DNA of 64,000 nucleotides from Macrothele yani (Eukaryota; Arthropoda; Arachnida; Araneae; Macrothelidae): contig CM077028.1 in the NCBI GenBank assembly GCA_039090855.1, positions 65,415,054-65,479,053 of the forward strand, read 5' to 3'. Below the pieces are notes generated by a model that did no database searches, was not told where the DNA came from, and saw only the letters and a list, made by a program, of their open reading frames with translations. Of the stretch, positions 10,641 to 21,943 are shown one piece after another. The position numbers and the translations under genes are program-made. Numbering within the stretch: the stretch's first letter is position 1; each line of letters begins with the position of its first letter.

Positions 10641-12976
10641 TATTGTACGAATGTGTTGATTGAAGTTCAATGCAGTATTTTGTTAAGAGCAGTGATTCAT
10701 TTCATTTGGTGACAATCTTCTATGATAATGAAAAGGAATTGTTCTTAATAAGTTGAACCTTGTACGTCTTCGAATCCTGACGGTTATTTGAAAGTTAATG
10801 TTATGTGTAATTAAGACTTGTTGAACTACTACGGGCTTTAGAGTGAAACTAAATTTACTAAGTTAACCTTCAAGTTAAAGTTAAACCTAACGTAAACTTC
10901 AAGTCAACAACCTATTTAAATGATTATATTATAGACGGGTGACTGCTATAGTTTTTACGGTCGTTAAACTCCCACCAAAAAGTGTTGTCTTAACCAGATC
11001 TTCCATGAATAATATCTCGAAGGCCTTGTCAGCAAAATTATATATTTTAAAATGCAGACTTTATAAGAACAAAAATCCTAAGTTAAAAACAAATGTTATT
11101 GTCGGTTAATATTTTAGATGAACTTTGCAGTGCGTTGTCTGAAGTTTTCCATTTTTAATGAGGAGAAATTTTAAACTCCACGTATACCTTCAAAATTTAG
11201 CGTTCTGTAATTTTGAGACGTGCCGATACAATGCATGTGCAGGGAATGCCTTTCATTACAAAACTTCCCCCTTTTTTTTTTAAAGATCAAGACTGTTCTT
11301 ACTTCGTTATCAAATAATTTCTTTTTTGTACTTAAATTCATGATGTTCGTCTCTGAAGACATTGTTCTTTCGTGCAATAAAAATAATTGGAACGACAAGG
11401 AATGCTTACGCAGTAATTAAAGATTCTTGTATTTCACCAGTTTTATCTGCCTTTAACATAAACGCAACCAATCAATAACTCCATAACAGACAGAAAAAAA
11501 TATCTTCTGTAACAGGGTAAAAACGCTAAAAGTAATTATAAATATGAATAGCGATTCTACAAGCAAGAATACAAAAGAAATCATCCCTTAAAAATAAATA
11601 GAATCCTGCATGATGTGTTTTTTTCCGAACAGGGTTAAACCGTAAGAAAAGTAATTACGTTATCAACAGCAAAACAAACAGGGGGTCAGGGCTCAATTTA
11701 TATTATAAAAAATGTATTGGGGAAAAAGCGCTGAGGAACGACAGCAAACTTCTTAAGTAAACTTAAAAGATAATAAGAGTCCTTCTCGTGTAATTACTGC
11801 CCCAAAAGACAAGCTGGAGATATAGAGCTCCACTAAATAATTAAAAGATGGAATGTGTATTCTGAGACAATCTTTTGTGAAACGTTTTTAAAAAAGAGAG
11901 ACTTTAGGATAATTAAAGTGAAAAGGAATCTTTCGGCTTACATCGCAAAATAACTTGTCGCTAAATGTAGATAAATTAACGCCAGTGATTCACCCTTTTT
12001 CTTGATCCAGAAACGAAATGATTTAAGAGCATCAAAACGTCTGTCTTAAGTGGAACGATGTTGTGTGTTTGCTGAAGTTATGTCCCCTGTGGCAGGTGTT
12101 AATGAGAACGCAAAGTCATCATTGTTTTTGTAATCTCTTACGCTAGGAACTTCGCAGATAAGTAATTTAGGGCATTTTCACAACACGGATATGGTAAAGA
12201 GCTTCAAAACTTGGCCACCCTGAATAAACAGAGAGATGAATGGAAAATACAAGCGAGTGAATATATTTAGTTTGTTCAAAGGGTTGGTGCTCATTACTTG
12301 CTGTCAACGGAAAGGTAATTTAACACTGAAGCGTGTAATGTGGTAAAACAGGAGACAAAACTGTGTTTTTTTATATTTACTTTAGAAGCTAATTACATCG
12401 GTTAATAGAGAAATAACTTTTTTTTTTCTGGAAGAATTCTTGCGGAAACACAGCATGTATCCCGTTAGTGATGCTATACCTTTTTAAAACACTGTGTTTC
12501 TTGTGGCATAACTGGGTATTGCATGTTAAATTACTAGAAGTGTTTTCGCGCGAATTTCCTTTTATCGTCAGCATTCTGTGTTGCTTAGGTACTGTTATTC
12601 CTACTGAAGCAGATGCCAGTGACTGTCCCCTCTAACCATTGATAAAACAATTTCAGGAACCTTACGTTTCTATCTTCCGCCACGCCGTAAGTTTTAACTC
12701 TTACTAGAAATGATTAGTTCGAAAAGAAAAAAATAAGCAGAGTGAATCATTTGCAGACGGATCTTTTCTGAAAAGAATAGATTCCACAAAAGAGCCGATT
12801 CTCTCCAACAGTCTGTCAGAATCGTTTTTTCATTAGACATCAAAAGATCACCAAAGTGTCTCGGTGAGATCCATGTCCCGGTCAGGAAATATTTACCTTA
12901 GCGCAAAAAATGCAATAAATTGCATGAACAGTTTGAACCGAACTTATTTGAAAACGAAGGAAAAACACAAACATTG
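10641..12976. other. 2.3-kb AT-rich stretch, nothing recognised
   Basis: Contains only short open frames without family features, A/T runs and no clear repeats. It may be unique intergenic or intronic DNA. Confidence 0.5.
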
Positions 12977-13113
12977 TACAAGAGCGAATCAAAAAGTTAG
13001 TTACAGGTTACACTGTTGAATAAAAAAACAAATAAAGATATACTCAAAGGATGTATGTTCGTTTAAAGGTACAACATGTATTCATTTTCCGAAATAGTTG
13101 CCTCAGGACTGCA

Positions 13114-14336
13114 TACACTGAAGAGCAATTGAATTAGAGACAGCTGGCGTTTTGCAAATGTGGCGCTGTGGGCGGCCCTGTAAACGGAAACGACATGACG
13201 TATGCAGCGATCTGACAATATAAGGAGTGATGCGACGGGCATCAGTAAGAGTCGGACGCAGCATGGGCAAGACGAAGGATTTAAGCCCATTTGATCGTGG
13301 GTAAATTGTCGGAGCCCAACGAATGGGTCACTCCATCTCGGAAGTCGTGCAGGCACTGGGATTTTCACGAGCCACTGTGTCACGGATGCACCGTGAGTAC
13401 ATCGAATCCGGTAAAACCATCCCTACAAGGCGAACTGCCGTGGACAACAGCGTGTGGATGAGCGGGGTCATCGTCGGCTAGCTCGCATTGTAACAGCGGA
13501 TAGACGGGCCACAGTGCAAGAAATTACTCGGAAATTTAACGCTGGTGCACAAAAACGTGTAAGCAGCCACACCATCCAGATCCATCTCCTCGCTATGGGG
13601 TACAGAAGCCATCGTCCCACGATTGTACCGCTGCTGACCGCACATCACAGGGTGCAAAGATTAGCATGGGCGCGGGAACATCGCCACTGGACCCTAGACA
13701 TGTGGGAAAATGTTGCCTGGACTGATGGGTCGAGATTTACGTTGGTACATGCGGATGGCAGATAAGAGTACGGTGCAAACCACATGAAGCGATGGATCCT
13801 TCTTGCCAGCACGGTACTCTTCAAGCTGGTGGGGGTGGCATTCTCGTCTGGGGACGGTTTACGTGGACTGAAATGGGACCCTTGGTATGTGTGACAGCGT
13901 CACTCACAGATCAACGTTACCGGGATATCCTGGACAACCATTTGCTCCCGTTTGTGGGTCTTCAACATCCCACTGGGGACCTCTTCCTGCAAACAAGACA
14001 ACGCAGCTCCCGAATTGTATCCGAATGGTTGGATGAACACTCCACCGACGTGACCTCGCTTCCTTGGGCAAGTAGGTCACCTGACCTCAATCCCATCGAG
14101 CACATCTGGGATGCCATCGAGAGAGAGAGAGAGATGTTCGAGGCTCTGACCCCCCCCTCCATCAAATCTTCGTGAACTGTGGGAGCTTGTTCAGGGGACG
14201 TGGATCTGTATGGCTTCCCAACGCTTCCGGTGTCTTGTCGAGTCCATGCCGAGACGAATCGCCGCCGTCATTAGGGCGAAAGGTGGTGCTACACGTTACT
14301 AGACAGGTACCTCCAATTCAATTGCTCTTCAGTTTA
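13114..14336 (+). mobile_element. Tc1-like element nested in mariner
   Basis: The left end reads TACACTGAAGAGCAATTGAA. The right end is CAATTGCTCTTCAGTTTA (14319-14336). The flanking TA dinucleotides are 13114-13115 and 14335-14336. The mariner reading frame continues on both sides, so this element is the younger of the two. A sister copy lies at 35450-36625. Confidence 0.88.
13263..14302 (+). pseudogene. Tc1-like transposase, nested copy
   Basis: Starts MGKTKDLSPFDRG, followed by a helix-turn-helix (HSISEVVQALGFSRATVSRM, about 13325-13387) and a second DNA-binding segment (RRLARIVTADRRATVQEI). The first catalytic block is WTDGSRF (about 13717-13737). The second block reads KQDNA in a shifted frame (about 13990-14008), and the third is LNPIEHIWDAIE (about 14089-14124). 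A short (GA)n expansion follows at 14119-14133 and breaks the frame. It ends in a TAG at 14300-14302. A stop (TAA) at codon 14 and several frameshifts show it is dead. The sister copy at 35484-36476 has different lesions, so the two decayed independently. Confidence 0.85.
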
Positions 14337-15226
14337 CATTTATCGGAACGTGTGATTAGCTTTTCCATAACTGTAGAGAAAAAGTCTCCTCCAGTTTAGA
14401 GCAACCAATTTAGAACGGAAGTTTTCACAGTATCATCGGTTTGGAATCGTTGTCCACTAAGGTCCTGTTTCATTTTACCGAACAAATGGTAGTCGCACGA
14501 GGATAAGACGGGACTGTACGGTGACTGTTACCACACCTCCCGCTTGAATGACTGCAGCAATTCCTTTGTATTCCGTGTTGTGTGGGTGTGGCGTTGTCGT
14601 GTAGCAGAATGACGTCTTCACTCAACTCACCCCGGCGACTGTCCTTAATTGCCTTTCGCAAATTTCGTAGCGTTTGGCATTATGAGTCAGCATTGATAGT
14701 CGTCCCTTTTGGAAGAAATTCTGTGTAAATAATACCTTCACAGTCAAAGAAAACCGTTGCCATGGCCTTTCCTTTAGGCAGCTAGATTTGCACTCCTTCT
14801 CTGTTGGAGAGGTAACATGCTTCCATTCCACGGACGATCATTTGGTTTCAGGGGTGAAAAGATGAAAACACGTTTAGTCACCTGTGATGATTCGATGCAA
14901 AAAATTGTGCCCTTCAGCAAAATACCGTTGCAGAAGAACCAAAGACGAAAGGAAACGTTGGTTTCTGTGCTGGTCGGTGAGTAAAGGTGGCACCCATCTC
15001 GCAAACAATTTCCGACACCCCAGCTGCTCGTGAATGATGGAATGCACAGTCCCTTACGAAATGTCTAACGTACTGGCAATTTACTTGACTTTGATACCCC
15101 TATTATCTGGACTCATGTCGTCAACAGCGGCAACATGCTCCGGAGTGCTATATATTGATGGCCTGGCTTCGCGGTATTCGTCCGTCAAATTTGTGCGACC
15201 TTTTTCAAATTGTTGGCACCACTTTA

Positions 15227-15935
15227 CAATGGCCGGGCGTGACATGACATTTCCTCCTGTATACAGCACAAATTTCACGATGGATGTCAGTGCAATTTAG
15301 GCGCTTAGTCCACAAAGATCGAATGGTTCCTCGCACTCCACTTTACAATGGCCGGGCGAGACATGCCATTTCCCCCGTGTACAGCACAGATTTCAAGATG
15401 GATGTCAGTGCAATTTAGGCGCTTAGTCTACAAAGATCGAATGGTTCCTTGCACTCCGCTTTACGATGTCCGGGCGAGACATGCCATTTCTCCCGTGTAC
15501 AGCACAGATTTCAAGATGGATGTCAGTGCAATTTAGGCGCTTAGTCCAAAAAAATCGAATGGTTCCTAGCACTCCACTTTACAATGGCCGGGCGAGACAT
15601 GCCATTTCCCCGTGTACAGCACAGATTTCAAGATGGATGCCAGTGCAATTTAGGCGCTTAGTCCACAAAGATCGAATGGTTCCCCGCACTCCACTTTACA
15701 ATGGCCGGGCGAGACATGGCATTTCCCCCGTATACAGCACAGATTTCAAGATGGATGTCAATGCAATTTAGGCGCTTAGTCCACAAAGATCGAATGGTTC
15801 CTTGCACTCCGCTTTACGATGGCCGGGCGAGACATGGCATTTCCGCCGTATGCAGCGCAGATTTCACGATGGACGTCACAGCAATTGAGCCGCTTTGTCC
15901 ACAAAAATCGAATGGTTCTTCGTACTTCCAATTTG
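15227..15935 (-). repeat. Six ~118-bp tandem units derived from mariner N-terminal coding sequence
   Basis: The motif ATGGCCGGGCGAGACATG recurs near 15228, 15347, 15466, 15583, 15701 and 15819, a spacing of 115-119 bp. On the minus strand each unit encodes the start-proximal segment containing MSRPAIVK. Because 118 is not a multiple of three, each added copy shifts the frame. Confidence 0.92.
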
Positions 15936-16196
15936 GAGAAGGAATCTAGTTGACACGCCATTACGAACTGCCTCCAGTACAGGGCTTACGCAGTTACTAA
16001 ACTAAAACATCTCCCGTCGGCAGCTCTGACGTGTTGTCTACTTCGCTCCGAAGCACACACGTTCTTCCTGCAATCCCACTCCAGATGGCGCTAAGTGTAA
16101 CTTACTTTTTGATTCACCTACGTACTTCTCTTGCTCAAAAAGTTTGAACAGAAAGGGAGTGAGGGAGAACAGACGCAATCATGCGTTCCAAATATG

Positions 16197-16410
16197 TTTT
16201 TTTTATTGGAGATTTAACGACTATCGTGAGCAACACAATGGGCTATAAGCAGTTGCCCGTCCCCAATTTAGGGTCTCTTGTTCCAGAGAAGGGAGAGAGC
16301 CAATGCCATAAGACAAACACAACATCCATGCCTCACCGGGTTTCGAACCCGGACCCCTTTTGGGCGAATGATCAGAGGCCATCGCATAGACCACTGCACC
16401 ACCGGAACGG
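16197..16410 (-). mobile_element. tRNA-derived SINE, family 1
   Basis: The tRNA-like head (right side) contains the B box GGGTTCGAAACCCGG type, the body has the conserved GGGAGAGAGCCA segment, and a T run (poly-A tail on the minus strand) lies at the left. CAAATATG occurs at 16189-16196 and 16411-16418 as a target duplication. Confidence 0.88.
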
Positions 16411-16499
16411 CAAATATGCGGTTTCCAAAATCTGTGAAATCACTTGGTGCTGTAACGCAGCGCAACCTCAGCAAACCAAGAACGAAAACACCTCGTGAG

Positions 16500-17262
16500 T
16501 GTGAAGTGTCTGAGTGCTCAGTTCAAAGAACCTTCCTCAGGTCTGAAAACGTTTGCAGAAAAGATTTCGATGTCACATGAACTTTCTGTCCACGACAACG
16601 GAAGCTTCTTCAGTTCACAATCTCCGCAGAAGGAAAAGATGAAATTCTTTGTCGCACATGATTTTCGAACGACGCCTATTTTCATTTGCACAACGGGACA
16701 GGGAACAAAAAATAAAGTTCGGTTTAGGGCAATGGAGGCTCCTCAGAACTTCCACAAAGAATACGTTAAAGAAGGAAACCCACCATTTGGATGGCCATGT
16801 CTAGCCATGGCTTAATGAACCGAAACTGTATTCGCCATGGCACAGAATGACTTAGTGCCCCAAATTACTGCAACTGGCTTGCCTCTGCAAAACAAAGGTT
16901 TTTGCAAGATGGTACCCCACCGCAACAGCAAATGTCCTGCTGGACTTATTGAACACAGTTTTTGCCCATCACGACATGCCAAGTCGCACACAATTGCGGC
17001 AGCTTTTGCGCGCCTCTCAGTCCTGATCTGAATCCTTAAGACTACTTTTTGTGCGGTTCTTGAAAAAGGAGCTGCTCTCACATTGGATTTTAGAAGAGAG
17101 AAATGCCTGTTGAGTTGTGTAAAGGGATGAAGGAAGATATCTGTGTAGCTGCATTATTAGGAACATGCATGCTAAACTTCAAGAAGTTATCCGAAGAACT
17201 CGTGGCTGTATCGAGCATGTATAGACATAAAGAAACTGTACGAAGATGTGTGAATAAAATGC
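16500..17262 (+). pseudogene. Degenerate mariner-superfamily transposase relic
   Basis: Translated fragments match the layout of a mariner-type transposase. A segment near 16790 reads PTIWMAMSSHGLMEPKLYS, and a third catalytic block near 17015-17040 reads PLSPDLNP followed by a stop and DYFLCGS. Near 17100-17230 a C-terminal helical tail ends with VAVSSMYR. Many frame changes and stops are present. No terminal repeats were found. The family is assigned only from the SPDLNPxDYFLxG layout. Confidence 0.5.
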
Positions 17263-17952
17263 ATTAAAGCTGTAGTGGATAAACAGAATATGCGTTTTGT
17301 ATAAAACATTTATATGTGTCAATTATTCGTGCGACCCCTGAACATTAACAGATATACTGGCCAGGACGGTATTTGGAAAGAACAGGTCAAGCTTGGATTT
17401 TCAATTAATAAGTTTCTTGGTCGATCTCTTCGATTACTCTTTATCTTCCAAAAACATTCCAAGTATGTTTAGTGCCCCACTTAAATAAGGTAAGACACCA
17501 ATGGTGCCTAAAGCTTTTAGACAAATATTACTTTTATATATGCTCTTTATAAGTCATACGAGAGAATCATAACCAACCATCCATCGCCTGGTACTGGGGA
17601 AATACTTATTCCTCAACAAATAGGACTAATTTCTGCTAGGCAAATCTCCTTCTTTTGCCTTGTACGAGTACAGTTAGTAAACTTCCGAAAATAATGAGGG
17701 TGGTTTTGGAAACGAAATTCCAAATGGAGCTCTTTTTTATCGACGTTTCGTGGCTGCTTGTGACTTTGTGTACCAGAATCTGTTGTTGAAGAACGTTTTT
17801 AATATACCCGACGGATATCTCCTTGTGGAAATCTTAGAGACCTTGGTTGGTAACAGACGCTTCCCTGAGCAGCTAAATAGTTAAACTATCACGTAAAAAA
17901 AAAAAAAGAAAGAAAGGACACCCGCATGGTATTGGGAAGGGGGTGGGGAGGT
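17263..17952. other. Unassigned spacer
   Basis: No supportable gene. An A-rich run (17896-17920) precedes the following SINE. Confidence 0.5.
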
Positions 17953-18137
17953 AATCACCTTGGCAAACTCAATGTGCTGTATGCAGTCCCCTGTCCCTAA
18001 TTTAGGGTCACTGGTTCTAGGGAAGGAATAGAGCCAGTGCCGTAAGAACATCCATGCCTCGTCTGAATTCGAACCCGTACCCATCTCGGACGAACGGTCA
18101 GAAGTCCGAGCTTAGAACACTGCCCCGCCGGAACTGC
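17953..18137 (-). mobile_element. SINE family 1, diverged
   Basis: Contains CCCTAATTTAGGGTCACTGG and the tRNA-like end with GAATTCGAACCC. It has more mismatches than the copies at 26768, 57368 or 58384. Confidence 0.8.
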
Positions 18138-19385
18138 TGGCTGTGTTTCAGACCCAACATTGTTAAACACATGACCTACACGCATCTTAAACACTACTTG
18201 GAGATGGTTTAATTGTAGCCGTGTGAAATAAAATTTTAAAGACACTATTAGACACTACTTTGGATGATTTGACTAAATACTACGAGGAGAAACAGCTAAG
18301 AAACCGATAAGACATTGACAAGCTTATTTCAGCTTTATAAAAAAATGGAAGTGAACAATCACACGTTTCCTGGAATCGCAGAAGTATAGTAAATTTCCAG
18401 CTTATCGCTGGCTCACCTTAGATGGGAATTTCCGCATAAAATGTATATAGTAAAAGATCAAAGGCAAAATGATTGCAAGCAATGCCATTTTTGGAAAGCT
18501 TAGTGACTCAGAATGAGGAGAAAATGCCTTCAAGTACAAATTTCGACCACGAAACTGTGTTGTTCGAATGCAGAATATGCATGTAAAGTGTGGAGTCAAT
18601 CTCTTCAGGACCAAAGCCTGGACTTCGTCCCAAATCAAGACTGCAGGCAGATTACTGGTTGTTTGTAACCAACTCTTATTGACAGTCTATGTGTTAGCTG
18701 ACATTGCCTTACCTCAATTAGCAGAGACTTATCCAGATGTGACTTATATGTCTAATTTCAATTTCCTTTTAAGTGTCTGTGTTCTCTGTGGTTTCACCTC
18801 GTCAAATATTTTCTCGCGTAACTGCCGATAATTCTTTCCTTCGAGTTTTCTAAAGTTGGCAATCTTGCAATGGGTCAAAGTTCAATCAAAAATAAATAAA
18901 GCGATGTGTAGAGTAGCAGAAAGAGAGTAGTTTTCTGAGTACGATATGCTATGTGTTAGGTAAAAATCGAATGATAAGATTACATGATAAGATAGCTATG
19001 TGTACTACTCTTATTATACAGCGAGGTAAAAGCTGTAAATATTATATCTTTTTGAAGTTGGATGTACTTGATATCCGTAAACAGTTGACAATTACGAAGT
19101 GCAGCGTATGCCAAGCTATTCATCTAATCAAAGAAAAGTGGATACTTAACTGGTAAATACTGTTTTCCGCTGAATTCTTGAACCTGGTGGTTTTACTAGT
19201 TTACCAGTTAATGATACTCGTATGTTTAATAAATACCGAAATATTGCGCTACGAGCTCTACAAGAGAAGAAACAAGTTAAAATATAAGGGCTCTGCAAAT
19301 TAAATTTAAGCCAGCAAGTGACATTTAGGTTGAGGTTGAAGCAAACCTTAAACGCGATAAATCTAAAGACATTTATTCTGTAAGT
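18138..19385. other. Unassigned spacer
   Basis: AT-rich. Short open frames (for example 18568-18831 and 18953-19156) show no domain features. Nothing is recognised. Confidence 0.5.
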
Positions 19386-19387
19386 AT

Positions 19388-19575
19388 TGGTGAAAGTCTT
19401 CCAAATACGTGGAGACAATGGAAATAGACAAAGCCATCGCTCTTTCCACGTTCTTCTTTAATTAACACACAGCAACCGAAAAATTGTATTTCGACACCGA
19501 TCGAGTCCCAGAACTCTCGATAAACTAGCCGAATGCGTTCGCCTTACGCTACGGTGCCAACAATCCACGGCACTA
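19388..19575 (-). mobile_element. tRNA-like SINE, family 2, copy a
   Basis: Matches the copy at 19712-19900, including TCTTCCAAATACGTGGA, TTTAATTAACACACAGCAACC and the degenerate B-box region GATCGAGTCCCAG. The duplication period is about 323 bp. Confidence 0.65.
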
Positions 19576-19711
19576 TGTGTGTTTATGTGTCAGCATCTGA
19601 CTTCACAAATCCATAGGAATGGGCTCAGCAACTGAGACGTCTCCATTTGGTGGGACTTAACGATACAAGTTAATTAGTTATAGCTAATAAATCCAAAGGG
19701 CAAGAGAAATG

Positions 19712-19900
19712 GTGAAAATCTTCCAAATACGTGGAACCAATGTTAATAGACAAAGTAATAGCTCTTTCCATGTTTTTCTTTAATTAACACACAGCAACCG
19801 GAAAATTACTTTTCGACACCGCTGGGATCGAACCCCAGATCTCTCGATAACTAGTCGAGTGCATTCGCCTTACGCTGTGGTTCCAACAATCTGTAAAAAT
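19712..19900 (-). mobile_element. tRNA-like SINE, family 2, copy b
   Basis: On the minus strand it holds GGTTCGATCCC (19834-19824), a good B box. This is preceded by an A-box-like GCGTAAGGCGAATGCACTCG. It is unrelated in body sequence to family 1. Confidence 0.7.
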
Positions 19901-19955
19901 CAAATGGTGCCTACAATCTGTAAAAATCAAATGGTGCCAACAATTTGTAAATCAC
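19887..19955 (+). repeat. Short tandem repeat (~26 bp x ~2.5)
   Basis: AACAATCTGTAAAAATCAAA and two variants repeat directly after SINE family 2 copy b. Confidence 0.8.
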
Positions 19956-20930
19956 TATGTAAGTATTACTGAGTGCAGGAAATAATTTAATGATACTAGA
20001 CATCCTCCATAAGGGTATAAGCAGTCACAGAAACACTTGGCATCTCGAATGAGTCTGCTTAACACCTATACAAATGCCAGAAGTCAAGATGTCAAGATGT
20101 GGAAAGACATCTCCAAATTCTACGACAATACCAAGAGAATGGGGACTGAACCGTCAGAAAAATTGTGACCAGGGCCTCAAGAGACTAGCCATTCTGGAAA
20201 TCCCTCAACCACGTGTTCACAAAAACTCAAAGAATCAAAGAAAGCATGGTTGAGTGGGACTTCTGCGCTGCTCAAACGAATGTGATTGTAGTGATGTCTA
20301 GACCATGGACTATCTGCGCAATGAAAATGCGCAATGTTGGAATCACCCTGTTCTGATATCAGCATCGCAAATGGAACTAAGTTACTAATCTGTGCAATTA
20401 GATGAGAAAATATATAAAATTCTTAATCTGTATTGGTAGTAGCGCTATCATTTTTGAATACCGTAGTTGCATTTTGACACAGTTGAAGAACAGAGAAGAA
20501 GGAAAAAAGCACGTATTATTTTTTAGTTGAAGGAAAGTACCTTTCACATTCTTACAATTTTAGCAATGAAAAACAGTTTTAGCAGTGCTGAAAGCTAAAG
20601 AAAAATGTCATTCGTCTATGGTACTGTACGAGATAACAAGCATTTTCGAAGTTGCAAAGCTAACTGAATAAAAAAAAGGCTAAACAAATTGGGGGGGGGG
20701 GCAACATTGCTTGAAAATAGAAAAATTAGGGGTTTTTCTCAGATGCTCCTGCTATATTTAACTCATTTAAAAATATTAAAGAAAGCTTTCTTAATTTTGT
20801 TGTACATTTTTAACGAAAAATGAAACGTCCTTAGTTTTTGTACTTGGTCCCTTTAAAAACACGTTTTCTCACTTTGAGATTCGATAGAATAATACAGCTC
20901 TCAATTTTCAGAACAAAGACACTAGACAAT
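19956..20930. other. Unassigned spacer with 11-bp G run
   Basis: The G run is at 20691-20701. No gene is recognised. Confidence 0.5.
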
Positions 20931-20932
20931 TC

Positions 20933-21130
20933 GGAGCTCCGGTGACCAAGTAGTCAGATGCATAGGTTTCTGTCCGGAGGTTCGGGTTTGAGTCACGAAT
21001 AAAGTATGGGTGGTACATTTGCTTTACTGCGTTGTCTCTCCCTTCCCTGGAACAATTGGCCCCATAATATGGGTGTGCACTGCTTTATAGCTCTTAGAGT
21101 TGCTCATGGGGGTCGTTAAGCCACAGAAAA
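20933..21130 (+). mobile_element. SINE family 1, old and strongly diverged
   Basis: Recognisable by GGTTCGGGTTTGAGTC (B box region), TCTCTCCCTTCCCTGGAAC, TATAGCTCTTAGAGTTGCTC and GGTCGTTAAGCC before an A run. Confidence 0.7.
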
Positions 21131-21331
21131 AATAGATCATTTGTCGTCGGTTGATAAGGTATTCACTATAAACAAAGTTTATTTGAAAAACATCTATGAT
21201 TTTATTTATTGCACCCTTCGATTACTGAACTTAAGTTAAAAATGGTTTCGAGGGATACTTTGAAATAAAACGGACGCTTGAAATCTGTCTTCTCTCATTT
21301 CGTCTGGTATGCTGCTCTAGCTTACAGAACA

Positions 21332-21859
21332 TACACTGAGAAAAGCGTTTTGTTAATTCAACAAACGTTTTTGTTGATATACAGTCAACAACATTTTTTG
21401 TTGAATTTGCAAAATGATTTTGTTGAAAATTATTGTTGATTTAACAAAATTTATTGTTATCACGACAAAACGTTTTGTTCATTTAACAAAATGATTTGTC
21501 GATTTTGAGGAATTTGTTTGATCCAACAAAACATGTTGTTATCATCACAAAATGTTTTGCTGCTGCAACATCACATATTGTGTCACGATACCAATATGTT
21601 TTGCTGCAGCAACAGAATATTTTGTCATGATAACAATATGTTTTGTTGGATCAAAGAAATTCCCAAAAATCAACCTAATCATTTTGTTAAATGAACAAAA
21701 CGTTTTGTCGTGATAACAATAAATTTTGTTAAATCAACAATAATTTTCAACAAAATAATTTTGAAAATTCAACAAAATTTTTTGTTGACTATATCGACAA
21801 AATCTTTTGTTGATTCAACAAAATTTTCGTTGAATTAACAAAACGTTTTTCTCAGTGTA
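21332..21859. mobile_element. 528-bp near-perfect palindromic MITE
   Basis: Ends TACACTGAGAAAAGCGTTTT and AAAACGTTTTTCTCAGTGTA. Almost the entire length is self-complementary around a centre near 21595. It is built from repeated TTTTGTTGA/TCAACAAAA words. TA flanks suggest Tc1/mariner-type mobilisation. Transcription would give a long hairpin RNA. Confidence 0.9.
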
Positions 21860-21943
21860 ATGTAAACTGGAGTCGTCTAATATAACAGCTTAGACGTTTA
21901 TTATTTAACTTTGCATGGTTAATAGCAGGTAGTAGAACAAAAA

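Larger units (their letters stand above)
13050..15945 (-). pseudogene. mariner transposase, interrupted and internally expanded
   Basis: Mariner transposases carry an N-terminal helix-turn-helix DNA-binding region and a DD34D catalytic core. Reading the minus strand, the N-terminus lies in the outermost unit (RTIRFLWTKRLNCCDVHREI, about 15925-15866). The same segment is repeated to about 15230, then the gene continues with KWCQQFEKGRTNL. GKAMATVFFDCEGIIYTEFL (about 14770-14710), LPKGTTINADS and LSEDVILLHDNATP (second catalytic Asp, about 14620-14580) follow. The last Asp block is degraded near 14510. The final codons (SDKC, then GNYFGK) lie on opposite sides of the inserted Tc1-like element at 13114-14336. 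Several frame changes and stops exist independently of the insertion. Confidence 0.8.
12977..16124 (-). mobile_element. mariner-like element split by a Tc1-like insertion
   Basis: The left end reads TACAAGAGCGAATCAAAAAG (12977). The right end, reverse-complemented, reads TACGTAGGTGAATCAAAAAG (16124-16105), followed on both sides by a TAGTTACA/TAAGTTACAC motif. These are inverted terminal repeats next to TA. Removing the 1223-bp Tc1-like insertion and about five extra 118-bp units leaves roughly 1.33 kb, close to the usual mariner length of 1.3 kb. Confidence 0.85.

Noticed and set aside
18568..18831. 87-codon open frame with a hydrophobic C-terminal half
   Set aside because: No start context, neighbouring exon or family resemblance; this length is expected by chance.
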